DNA of 64,000 bases. It comes from Acidobacteriaceae bacterium KBS 89. GTDB lineage: Bacteria > Acidobacteriota > Terriglobia > Terriglobales > Acidobacteriaceae. Positions within the stretch are counted from its first letter, which is position 1. Each line of letters starts with the position of its first letter. The translations under genes were made by a program, and so were the position numbers. Below are positions 1-8,400 of the stretch, piece by piece. Location of the stretch: positions 496,001 to 560,000 of the forward strand of contig KB906756.1 of assembly GCA_000381605.1 (NCBI GenBank). Direction: 5' to 3'. Below the pieces are notes generated by a model, which was not told where the DNA came from, searched no databases, and saw nothing but the letters and a program-made list of their open reading frames with translations.

Positions 1-597
1 CAATTCGCTGGTGTGCGCCTGTGCGGCGCCGGGATACGGGATGGCGTTGAACGGTGTATTGACATCCGAGTTCAGTGAACGCTGACGGTAAACACCTTCA
101 AACGCGAAGAAGGCGACTGGAGTAATGGTCACTCCCTTGTAGCGAATTGCGAGGGGATTTTCGAGCTGTTCGGTAATTGACTTCTTAGTGTCGCTGAGGG
201 TCTGGGCGACGCCGATGTTGGTCGTCTTAATATCGGTCACGGTGCTATTCAGACTCGCGACGCTTTCGCTATTCGCTGACACGCTGGAGCTGAGGCTATC
301 CGCCTTGGCCGATGCGGCGTCAGCAGTCGCCTGTGCCCCCTGGGCCGACTGCTGTGCCGCGGCGAGCTTCGCGTCCTTGTCTGCGTTCTCGCGTTTGAGG
401 GCGTCAATCTGGGCCTGCTGACTTTGCATCTGTTCGCGGAGTTCCCGGATCTGGCGCTCGATCGGGCTCTCAGCGGGCGCCTTCTTCGGAACGGCCTTCT
501 TTGCCGCCGGCTTTTTTGTTGTGCTCGTCTGCGCAGGCAACGATATTGAACTGATCACCAGTATCGCCGCCATAGTCGCTCGTAGTTGCTTCGTCAT
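1..597 (-). CDS. Porin-like outer membrane protein, N-terminal part (runs off the window)
   Basis: The frame is open from an ATG at 597 to the window edge, giving the first 199 residues. They comprise a signal peptide (about 1-22), a Lys/Ala/Pro-rich linker (about 27-42), and a long Gln/Ala/Ser-rich stretch (about 45-135) with the heptad look of a coiled coil. After that comes LAIRYKGVTITPVAFFAFEG, which resembles the first strand of a beta-barrel. A trimeric coiled coil before a barrel is the layout of DcaP-like and other sugar/acid porins. The family assignment is inference because most of the barrel lies outside the window. It is transcribed divergently from the hexosaminidase at 862. No clear Shine-Dalgarno sequence is visible. 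Confidence 0.7.
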   Translation of the reverse strand, partial: MTKQLRATMAAILVISSISLPAQTSTTKKPAAKKAVPKKAPAESPIERQIRELREQMQSQQAQIDALKRENADKDAKLAAAQQSAQGAQATADAASAKADSLSSSVSANSESVASLNSTVTDIKTTNIGVAQTLSDTKKSITEQLENPLAIRYKGVTITPVAFFAFEGVYRQRSLNSDVNTPFNAIPYPGAAQAHTSEL

Positions 598-861
598 GGA
601 CCCTCGCAAAATTTATGGAAAGGCAGAAGGACAGCAAGAAAACCAGCCAGGCAACAAGGCCTGCTCCGTTCCTCTTCCTTTTGCTCTTTCGGTTATCGTC
701 CCAAACAATTGTGAACACAGAAATAATTCGATCTGTCTTCACGGATTTTTGATGCGCAGGCCTGTAAAAACGATCTGCTTCGCGAGTGGATCGGAACCAA
801 AATTATTTTTTGATCAATTTTTATAAATCTCTCGAACCATGAAGTCATTTACCGTTATTGC

Positions 862-3033
862 ATGCACTCTTACCGCATTGGCCCTCTACTGCTGGCATTG
901 GCCACGTTTGCCTCAGCCCAGACCTCTCTGAAACTCATTCCTATCCCTCGCGAAGTGCACGCGAGTGTGACTGAGCCGCTTGCTCGCGGAGTCCGCGTGA
1001 TCTGCGCCGCATCGTGCGCGATGGAGGACCAGTTTGCGGCCGATGATCTGAAGTCGGCGTTGCTGGCCCGTAACATTCCCGTAACAGAGGCGGATGGATT
1101 CCCCATCGAGTTGGCACGCTTGTCCGCGCATCCCGACGCGAGGTTTACCGATGAGATGAAGCCCGAGGGATACACGATTACAACTACTACCAAAGGCCTT
1201 ACGGTTGTGGGAGCTACCGCAGAAGGCGTGTTCTATGGCGTGCAGACAGTGAAGCAGTTAGTCGAGGGTAGTGGTGCCAGCGCGGTGTTGCACGCTGCAA
1301 ACATTCGCGACTGGCCCGCGATGAAGTACCGCGGTCTCGACGACGACATGTCGCGTGGTCCGATTACGACGCTGGAGTTCCAGAAACGGATGATTCGTAC
1401 GATCGCCGCGTACAAGGTCAATCTCTATTCGCCCTACTTCGAGCACACCCAGCAGTACGCTTCGAACCCCCTGATGGCGCCGCCAGGGAGTATCACAGCC
1501 GAAGAGGCCAGGCAGCTTGTCGCGTATGCGAAGCTTTACCACATCACTATCATTCCGGAGCAGGAGGCGTTTGGGCACCTGCACAACAGCCTGACCTGGG
1601 AGCAGTATCAGCCGCTCGCGGAGACTCCCCATGGTGCGGTGCTGGCTCCCGGCCAAGGGGGGTCAGTCGCGCTGATCACGCAGATGTTTACGGAGTTGGC
1701 GACGCTCTATCCGGGGCCGTTTCTGCATATCGGAGCGGACGAGACAGTGGACCTTGGGCTCGGGCAGACGAAGGGCGAAGTGGACTCGCGAGGGCTTGCC
1801 CCGGTTTACCTTGATTTTCTGCAACGGATCGTTACTGCGCTGAAGCCGCTCAATCGCAAGATTCTTTTCTGGGGAGACATTGCGCAGGACGCGCCCGACC
1901 TGTTGAAGGGCCTGCCGCAATCGTTCAAGGATTCGACGATCGCGATCGCGTGGGTGTACAACCCTGAGGCGCGTGGGTACGACCGTTTTCTGACGCCGTT
2001 CACGAAGGCGGGATTCGAGACGTGGGTGGCGCCGAGCGTCAATAATTTTCGCAAGGTCTATCCAGACAATAATCTTGCGCTCTTGAATATTCAGCGGTTC
2101 ACTGCGGACGGGCAGCGACTGGGCTCGACGGGGCAGCTGAATACGATTTGGAACGATGATGGAGAAGGGCTCTTCAATCAGGACTGGTATGGGATACTCT
2201 TCGGGGCCGCGGCGGCATGGCAGAAGGGTGAATCTTCGATTGCGGCGTTTCAGGATTCGTATGGCCAGGTGTTTCATGGCGACGCGACCGGTGATTTGAA
2301 TGAAGCGCAGAGGGAGATGATGCTGGCGCACTCCGTGCTGCGAGACCAGGCAAAGGTTGGAGATGGAACAAACAGCATTTTCTGGCTCGATCCGCTGTCT
2401 GTCGATGGGTTGAGGATTGGAGGGCAGGTGCGTCCATTTGCACGTGAGATGCGGCTGCACGCGGAGCGCGCTCTGACTTTGATTGCTCAGGCACGGGCTG
2501 CGGCTCCTGGATTGCCGAAGGTTGCGAAGGGGCCAGCGGTTTACGATCCTGCGGAGTCGTATCCGTCGGCAGTTACGGCGCTGCGGGAGACTGAGGCGAT
2601 TGATGCGCTGGAGCTTGGAGCACGACGCATGGATTTCATTGGACTGAAGTTTCAACTCGCTCAGGAGATTGCGGAGGGGTATCAGCGCGCCTATTCCATG
2701 CAGAACACTAAAGACCGGAAGCAGCGCATGGATGTGAGCCATGAGCTCTCGGACATCAACGGAGTGAATGGACGGATTCAGGACTACATCAATACCTACT
2801 CGCTGTTGCGCGATCTGTATGAGCAGGCGTGGTACCGCTCGAATCGAGCGTATGGACTGCGGCCGGTGCTGGAACACTACGACTACACGATCGGGGTTTG
2901 GGAGGCACGGAGCGAAAAGGTCCGGAGCGCGCAAAGGCAATGGGCGGACGTTCGGACTTTGCCGGCAGCGGCTGAGTTGGGCTTGCCGCTGCCGGTTTCG
3001 CCACCACGGTGTGAGGTGGGGAGGATTTGTTGA
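862..3033 (+). CDS. Secreted GH20 beta-N-acetylhexosaminidase
   Basis: The 723-residue protein starts with a hydrophobic signal peptide ending near ASAQ (residue 20). A GH20 N-terminal (NAHase-like) region follows, then a TIM barrel. The catalytic motif HIGADE is at residues 289-294, where D293/E294 would be the substrate-assisting Asp and acid/base Glu of GH20. A helical C-terminal part of about 200 residues follows. The likely role is removal of terminal GlcNAc or GalNAc from chitin, glycans or muropeptides outside the cytoplasm. The neighbourhood (amino-sugar kinase, NamZ fusion) supports amino-sugar salvage. Neither this ATG nor the out-of-frame ATG at 839 has a convincing Shine-Dalgarno. 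The 839 frame gives a better signal-peptide start (MKSFTVIACTLTALAL) but ends after 31 codons. Confidence 0.88.
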   Translation: MHSYRIGPLLLALATFASAQTSLKLIPIPREVHASVTEPLARGVRVICAASCAMEDQFAADDLKSALLARNIPVTEADGFPIELARLSAHPDARFTDEMKPEGYTITTTTKGLTVVGATAEGVFYGVQTVKQLVEGSGASAVLHAANIRDWPAMKYRGLDDDMSRGPITTLEFQKRMIRTIAAYKVNLYSPYFEHTQQYASNPLMAPPGSITAEEARQLVAYAKLYHITIIPEQEAFGHLHNSLTWEQYQPLAETPHGAVLAPGQGGSVALITQMFTELATLYPGPFLHIGADETVDLGLGQTKGEVDSRGLAPVYLDFLQRIVTALKPLNRKILFWGDIAQDAPDLLKGLPQSFKDSTIAIAWVYNPEARGYDRFLTPFTKAGFETWVAPSVNNFRKVYPDNNLALLNIQRFTADGQRLGSTGQLNTIWNDDGEGLFNQDWYGILFGAAAAWQKGESSIAAFQDSYGQVFHGDATGDLNEAQREMMLAHSVLRDQAKVGDGTNSIFWLDPLSVDGLRIGGQVRPFAREMRLHAERALTLIAQARAAAPGLPKVAKGPAVYDPAESYPSAVTALRETEAIDALELGARRMDFIGLKFQLAQEIAEGYQRAYSMQNTKDRKQRMDVSHELSDINGVNGRIQDYINTYSLLRDLYEQAWYRSNRAYGLRPVLEHYDYTIGVWEARSEKVRSAQRQWADVRTLPAAAELGLPLPVSPPRCEVGRIC

Positions 3034-3071
3034 GTTTGCGTTGGCCAAAAAATCTGGCAATCTAAAAGACC

Positions 3072-4403
3072 ATGCCTTCGTACTCAACAAACCCATCAAT
3101 AGGAATCGATTTCGGCACCACGAACAGCTCCATCGCGCTTGCGCGAGCGAACGGCGCCGTGGAGTTGGTGTCGTTTCCTACGGCGACGGCGGTAACTGAG
3201 TCGTTCCGGTCCGTGCTCTATCTCGAGCAGCGGAAGCAGGCGGGACGCACACAGATCAAAGGTTTTACAGGGCCGTCCGCCATCGAGCATTATCTTGATG
3301 CGGAGCACAAGGGTCGGCTGATTCAGTCGCTGAAGTCGTATCTGACCAGCCGCACGCTGACTGGCACGGAGGTTTTTGGCCGCCGCTACACAATCGAAGA
3401 CCTGATCTCAAGAATTTTGTCGGACCTGCGAGCGAATGCGGAGCGTCAGTTCGGTGAGCCGATACTTCGAGCGACGGTGGGACGGCCTGTGCGATTTGTG
3501 GGAGCGGAGACCGACGAGGACGACGCATTTGCGGTCGATCGATTGAGGAAGGCATTTCTGCACGCGGGATTTGAGGCGGTCCAGTTTGAGATGGAGCCCA
3601 TTGCTGCGGCGTATGCGTACGAGTCCACACTGGATCACGACGAATTGATCCTCATCGGAGACTTCGGTGGTGGGACCAGCGACTTTTCGCTGCTACATGT
3701 TGGGCCTGGCGTCCGTAGCAGAGGTCGCACTGCGAAGGACCTTCTGGGCAACAGCGGACTGGGCCTTGCTGGCGACAGCTTCGATGCACGCATCGTGCGC
3801 AAGCTGGTATCGCCTGCGCTGGGCTCGAACAGCTTCGAGCGTTCCTATGCGCTTGCATCCGATCGTCCGGCGAGCATCATCCCCGCGGCGCCGGCATGGA
3901 TCTATGCCAACCTGGAACGATGGCACTATCTCTCGTTTCTGAAGACGCGAAATGTTGCTGAGATATTGAAGAGTGCTCGCGCGCGGGCACAGGAGCCGGA
4001 GAAGATCGAGGCGCTGATTAATTTGATCGAGGAAGACCTTGGATATCAGCTTCATCAGGCGGTGCAGCGTCTGAAGATCGAGTTGTCGCATCATGATTCT
4101 GCGGAGTTCTGGTTCCGCGATGGCAGTATGGATATCGTCGCGACCGTTCGCCGTGCGGACTTTGAAGGCTGGATCGCCGACGAGTTGCGATCGATCGAAC
4201 GTTGCGTCGACGCGCTGCTTACTTCGAGCAACATCAAGCCGGGCGAGGTGGATCGTGTCTTCCTGACCGGAGGGACGAGCTTTGTGCCTGCCGTTCGCAA
4301 GATCTTCGAAGCGCGGTTCACGGCGGCTCGGGTGCGCACCGGAAATGAGTTCACTTCGGTAGCGCGTGGTCTTGCATTACGTGCTGCGGAGACGAGCGCG
4401 TAA
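3072..4403 (+). CDS. YegD-type Hsp70 family ATPase without a substrate-binding domain
   Basis: The 443 residues carry the actin/Hsp70 ATPase signatures. The phosphate-1 loop is GIDFGTTNSS near residue 11, the phosphate-2 loop is GDFGGGTSDF near residue 197, and the adenosine motif LTGGTSFVP is near residue 400. There is no room for the peptide-binding domain of DnaK (usual length about 640), so it belongs with the short YegD-like Hsp70 proteins, whose clients are unknown. It starts 38 bp after the hexosaminidase on the same strand and could be cotranscribed. A protein-folding role is family inference; nothing in the sequence names a substrate. Confidence 0.85.
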   Translation: MPSYSTNPSIGIDFGTTNSSIALARANGAVELVSFPTATAVTESFRSVLYLEQRKQAGRTQIKGFTGPSAIEHYLDAEHKGRLIQSLKSYLTSRTLTGTEVFGRRYTIEDLISRILSDLRANAERQFGEPILRATVGRPVRFVGAETDEDDAFAVDRLRKAFLHAGFEAVQFEMEPIAAAYAYESTLDHDELILIGDFGGGTSDFSLLHVGPGVRSRGRTAKDLLGNSGLGLAGDSFDARIVRKLVSPALGSNSFERSYALASDRPASIIPAAPAWIYANLERWHYLSFLKTRNVAEILKSARARAQEPEKIEALINLIEEDLGYQLHQAVQRLKIELSHHDSAEFWFRDGSMDIVATVRRADFEGWIADELRSIERCVDALLTSSNIKPGEVDRVFLTGGTSFVPAVRKIFEARFTAARVRTGNEFTSVARGLALRAAETSA

Positions 4404-4432
4404 ATCGCTGGTTGATCTGCGCGTCACGGAGT

Positions 4433-5344
4433 CTACTTCCCTGGTTCCCTTGCTCGCCAGAGGGCGCCTTCCAGCGAATCAACTGCTCCCTCCTTCACTT
4501 TTACGCCGGGCGACGAGGTCTTCAAGGCCGCAATCATGGCGGAACGGACCAGAGAGATGTGTTCGATAACGCTTCCTGTGTATGCGGCGTCCACCTTTCG
4601 TTGGGTGCCAGACTCCTTCATCTTCAGGGCGACAAGCGCTACCTGCTCGGCGAGTTCAACGCCAGCGCGCTCGAGGACTGCGGCAGCCAGTTCGTCACCC
4701 GCGTCAGCGCAACGGACAACCATGGGAGCGAGCGCGGGAAGGTCCGGGCCGGGGCGCTCGTTTGCGATCTCGACGATCTCTCCAATGGATTTCGCACCCC
4801 ACAACTCCGCTATCTCCGTTAGCAAGGTGGTCGTCACACCCCGATCTTTGGCCCAGAACCCGGCACGTAAGGCTTCGTGTCCGATCCAGTAGCCAGAGCC
4901 CTCATCACCGATCGCAGGGCCCCAACCACCGGCGCGATACATGGCTCCATCGGCAGCGCGACCCAACACGTTGGAACCTGTGCCAGCGATGATGAGAATT
5001 CCCGAACCGCCGCGGAAGGCGCCGTCAAGGGCGATCTCTTCGTCTCCGGCGAGCAGTAAGTTGCCGCCGACAACATCGCTGATCTGGCGCTGGGCCCATT
5101 CGCGGACCGCCTCGATGGTGAGTCCGGCGAGCCCGATGCAGGTCTGGGTGACCTCGCTGAGCGGAACGCCTGCGGAGAGCGAGACCTCTGTCAACATCCC
5201 TCGCAGCCGGGCGGATGCCTCCGCCTCGCCTACTCGCATGAGTTTGACGCTGCCGGTGGCGGCGTGCCCGAGGGTCCGGGTCTCGTCCGCGAGGATACAA
5301 CGTGTCTTCGTACCGCCTGCATCGATTGCCAGAAAGAGACCCAT
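4433..5344 (-). CDS. BadF/BadG-type amino-sugar kinase (GlcNAc/MurNAc kinase-like)
   Basis: The 303-residue protein is of the ASKHA/BadF-BadG-BcrA-BcrD type (COG2971). Visible motifs are the N-terminal phosphate loop AIDAGGTKTR, the central IIAGTGSNVLGR, and GWGPAIGDEGSGYWIG. These are shared with human-type GlcNAc kinase and with the clostridial MurNAc/GlcNAc kinase MurK. The expected reaction is ATP-dependent 6-phosphorylation of GlcNAc and/or MurNAc in the cytoplasm. It is divergent from the symporter-NamZ fusion with 118 bp between start codons, so promoters for both probably lie there. This context favours cell-wall sugar recycling. Which sugar is preferred cannot be read from the sequence. 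Confidence 0.82.
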   Translation of the reverse strand: MGLFLAIDAGGTKTRCILADETRTLGHAATGSVKLMRVGEAEASARLRGMLTEVSLSAGVPLSEVTQTCIGLAGLTIEAVREWAQRQISDVVGGNLLLAGDEEIALDGAFRGGSGILIIAGTGSNVLGRAADGAMYRAGGWGPAIGDEGSGYWIGHEALRAGFWAKDRGVTTTLLTEIAELWGAKSIGEIVEIANERPGPDLPALAPMVVRCADAGDELAAAVLERAGVELAEQVALVALKMKESGTQRKVDAAYTGSVIEHISLVRSAMIAALKTSSPGVKVKEGAVDSLEGALWRAREPGK

Positions 5345-5462
5345 AACCCAACATGATATGTCAGGGCTTGGTCGGGTTGGTCTCGTATTGCGGGTTACTC
5401 TTCAATGCTGCCCAGCAGGATTCGGCAGCGTTTGTAGTTGCTGTCGCTATACACTGGCTCGA

Positions 5463-8400
5463 ATGGTTGCTGCTGTACTGCCAACTCGCCTCCATCCTGC
5501 CGATCTTGCGCTGATTGTCGTGTACCTGCTCGGCATCACGCTGTTCGGTCTGCGCTTCCGCGGCGGCAAAGACCCGAATTCGCGGTCGTTGCGGAGCTAT
5601 TTTCTTGCCGACCAGAAGATTCCATGGTGGGCGATTGCTTTGTCGATCGTTTCGGCAGAGACCAGCACGCTGACGATCATCAGTGTTCCTGGCGTGGCGT
5701 TCGCAGGAGACTTTGGGTTTCTACAGATCGTGATCGGCTATATGATCGGCCGGATCGTAGTCGCGTTGATCTTTCTGCCTAAGTATTTTCAGGGTCAGAT
5801 GCTGACGGCTTATCAGCTTATCGATCAGCGCTTCGGGCACACGCTCCACAAGGTGACTGCAGGGTTGTTTCTGCTGACGCGTGCGGCGGCGGAGGGTGTT
5901 CGGGTATTTGCAGTGAGCATTGTGGTGGGTATCGCGATCGGCACGGGGGATGTTTTGTCGATTGGCATCATCTCCGCACTGACGCTTCTCTACACCTTCG
6001 AGGGGGGAATGGCTGCGGTGATCTGGACCGATGTGGTGCAGATGGCGATCTATATCGGAGGGACGTTTGTGGCGATCTATACGCTGGGGACACACATCCC
6101 GGGAGGATGGTCGCAGATCCATGAGGTTGCTTCGGCTGCGGGCAAGTTCCACCTGTTTCATTTTGCGTTCAACCTGACGCAGAGTTATACGTTCTGGGCC
6201 GGAGTGCTTGGAGGGACGTTCCTGACAATGGCCTCGCATGGCACGGATCAGTTAATGGTCCAACGAATGCTCGCGGCCAGGAACCTGCGCGAGTCGCGGC
6301 TGGCGCTGCTCTGGAGTGGTGGCGTGATCTTCTTGCAGTTCACGCTTTTTCTTCTTATCGGGGTTGGGCTGTATGTTTTTTACGGGCTTCACCCTGCGAC
6401 GTTCGCCTCTGCCGACAGGATATTCCCGACGTTCATTGTGCGTGAGATGCCGATTGGGATTGCCGGATTGCTGGTGGCTGCGATTCTGGCTGCGGCGATG
6501 TCGAACCTGAGCGCAGCGTTGAATTCACTTTCGTCTACGACGGTCGTTGATTTTTATATGCACTGGCGACCGGAGGCGGACGGTCGTGAACGGATGATGA
6601 TCTCGCGTGCCAGTACGGTTATGTGGGCGCTGGTGCTGTTCGCGGTGGCTGTGTATAGCATCTTCGCGGGCGGGAAGGGGCACGTCGTCGAGATCGGGCT
6701 ATCGATCGCTTCGGTTGCTTACGGCGCACTGCTCGGAGTATTTTTGCTGGGCACCTTGACTCGTTATGCAACGCAGGCGGGAGCTATTGTGGGTATGATT
6801 TGCGGCTTCGCACTGAATCTTCTGCTGTGGCTCGATCCGAACCCCCTTACGCTTGGTCCGATCACCATTCCTCATGTTGCGTTTACGTGGTATGTCCTGA
6901 TTGGCTCGATTGTGACGTTTGTCGTTGGCACGGTCGCCAGTTTCTTGTTGCCTGGGGATCGAGCGAGACGAGCGGAGATAAAAGCCGCTGCTCGGGTCGC
7001 CGGAGTTTTCGTTGCGCTGGCCATTCCGCTTTTGTTGGCATCGCGGTGCACCGCGGAAGGACCTGTTTCCCCGGTTCAAACTCAGAATGCACCGGTGGAG
7101 CAGTATGACTTCAGCGCCGTAAGTACTCTTGTCAATCAGGCCATCGCAGCGAAGAAGCTGCCGGGAGCAGTTGTTCTCATCAACCATGATGGGAGGAAGG
7201 TCTTTGAGAAGACCTACGGCGATCGTGCTCTGGAGCCTGTCGTTGAGCCGATGACAGAGGACACGATCTTCGATATGGCTTCCCTCACAAAGTGTCTCGC
7301 CACTGCGACTGCTGTGATGCAGCTGTATGAGGCGCACAAGATTAAGTTCGATGACCCCGTGGCGAAGTACCTCCCCGCGTTCGCGGCCAATGGAAAAGAG
7401 AATGTAACAATTCGTGAGCTGCTGACTCATTACTCCGGGCTGCCGGAGGACGTGAGCATCAAGGATGAATGGGGCCTTGCCGCGCCTGACAAGGCCGAGG
7501 GTATTCGGCGAGCGATGAACGCGACACTGTATGGGCCGCCGGGCCTGACCTTCAAGTATTCCGACATTAACTTCATTACGCTTGGAGCGCTGGTGGAAGA
7601 GATCAGCGGCCAACCGTTGGAGGTCTATGCCCAGGAGCACATCTTCACGCCGCTGGTGATGACGCATACCCGATATCTGCCCAGCAAAGAATGGATTTCG
7701 CAGATCGCTCCCACTGCCCATGACGATCAAGGCACGGCTGCGAGCAATAAGAACTTCGACCAGCTTCTGCGGGGGACGGTGCATGACCCGACGACTCGGC
7801 GGATGGGTGGGGTCGCCGGTCATGCGGGGGTTTTTTCGACGGCGAGCGATGTGGCGCTGTTTGCACAGGCGTTGTTGGATCGGCTTGCGGGCAGAACAAG
7901 TAATTTCCCGCTGCAGCAGGCGACATTGAAGCTGATGACGCAGCCCGAACAGCCATCGACCGCTGTCGCAACCGCGACTATCTTCACGGCGGATGGGAAG
8001 ACCACTACGGGCGTCGGCACACGAGGGTTTGGGTGGGATATCAATACGGCGTTTTCGCGACCACGGGGCGAGGTCTTTCCGGTTGGCAGCTTCGGCCATA
8101 CCGGTTTTACCGGGACATCGCTGTGGATGGATCCGGGTAGCGACACCTTCGTTGTTATTCTGGCGAACGCGGTACATCCGCGAGGTGGGGCGCCTATTAC
8201 GCCGTTGCGGGGACAGGTGGCAACGGCCGCGGCGAAGGCGCTTCAGCTCTATGGCAAACAGGACAGCGCCGTCACGGCCTCTGGAACGTTGACCGGAATC
8301 GATGTGCTCGAAACGACGCACTTCGCTGTACTCCATGAGGCTGCAGGTCGTCACGACGGCCATCTGCGATTGGGCTTGCTGACGAATCAGACCGGGCTCG

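Noticed and set aside
1663..3099. Minus-strand frame of 478 codons opposite the hexosaminidase
   Set aside because: Arg/Pro/Leu-biased composition and no recognisable domain; it mirrors the GH20 coding strand.
4941..5462. Upstream extension of the symporter fusion frame
   Set aside because: It is antisense to the amino-sugar kinase and has Ser/Pro/Ala-rich non-membrane sequence; symporter homology begins at the ATG 5463.
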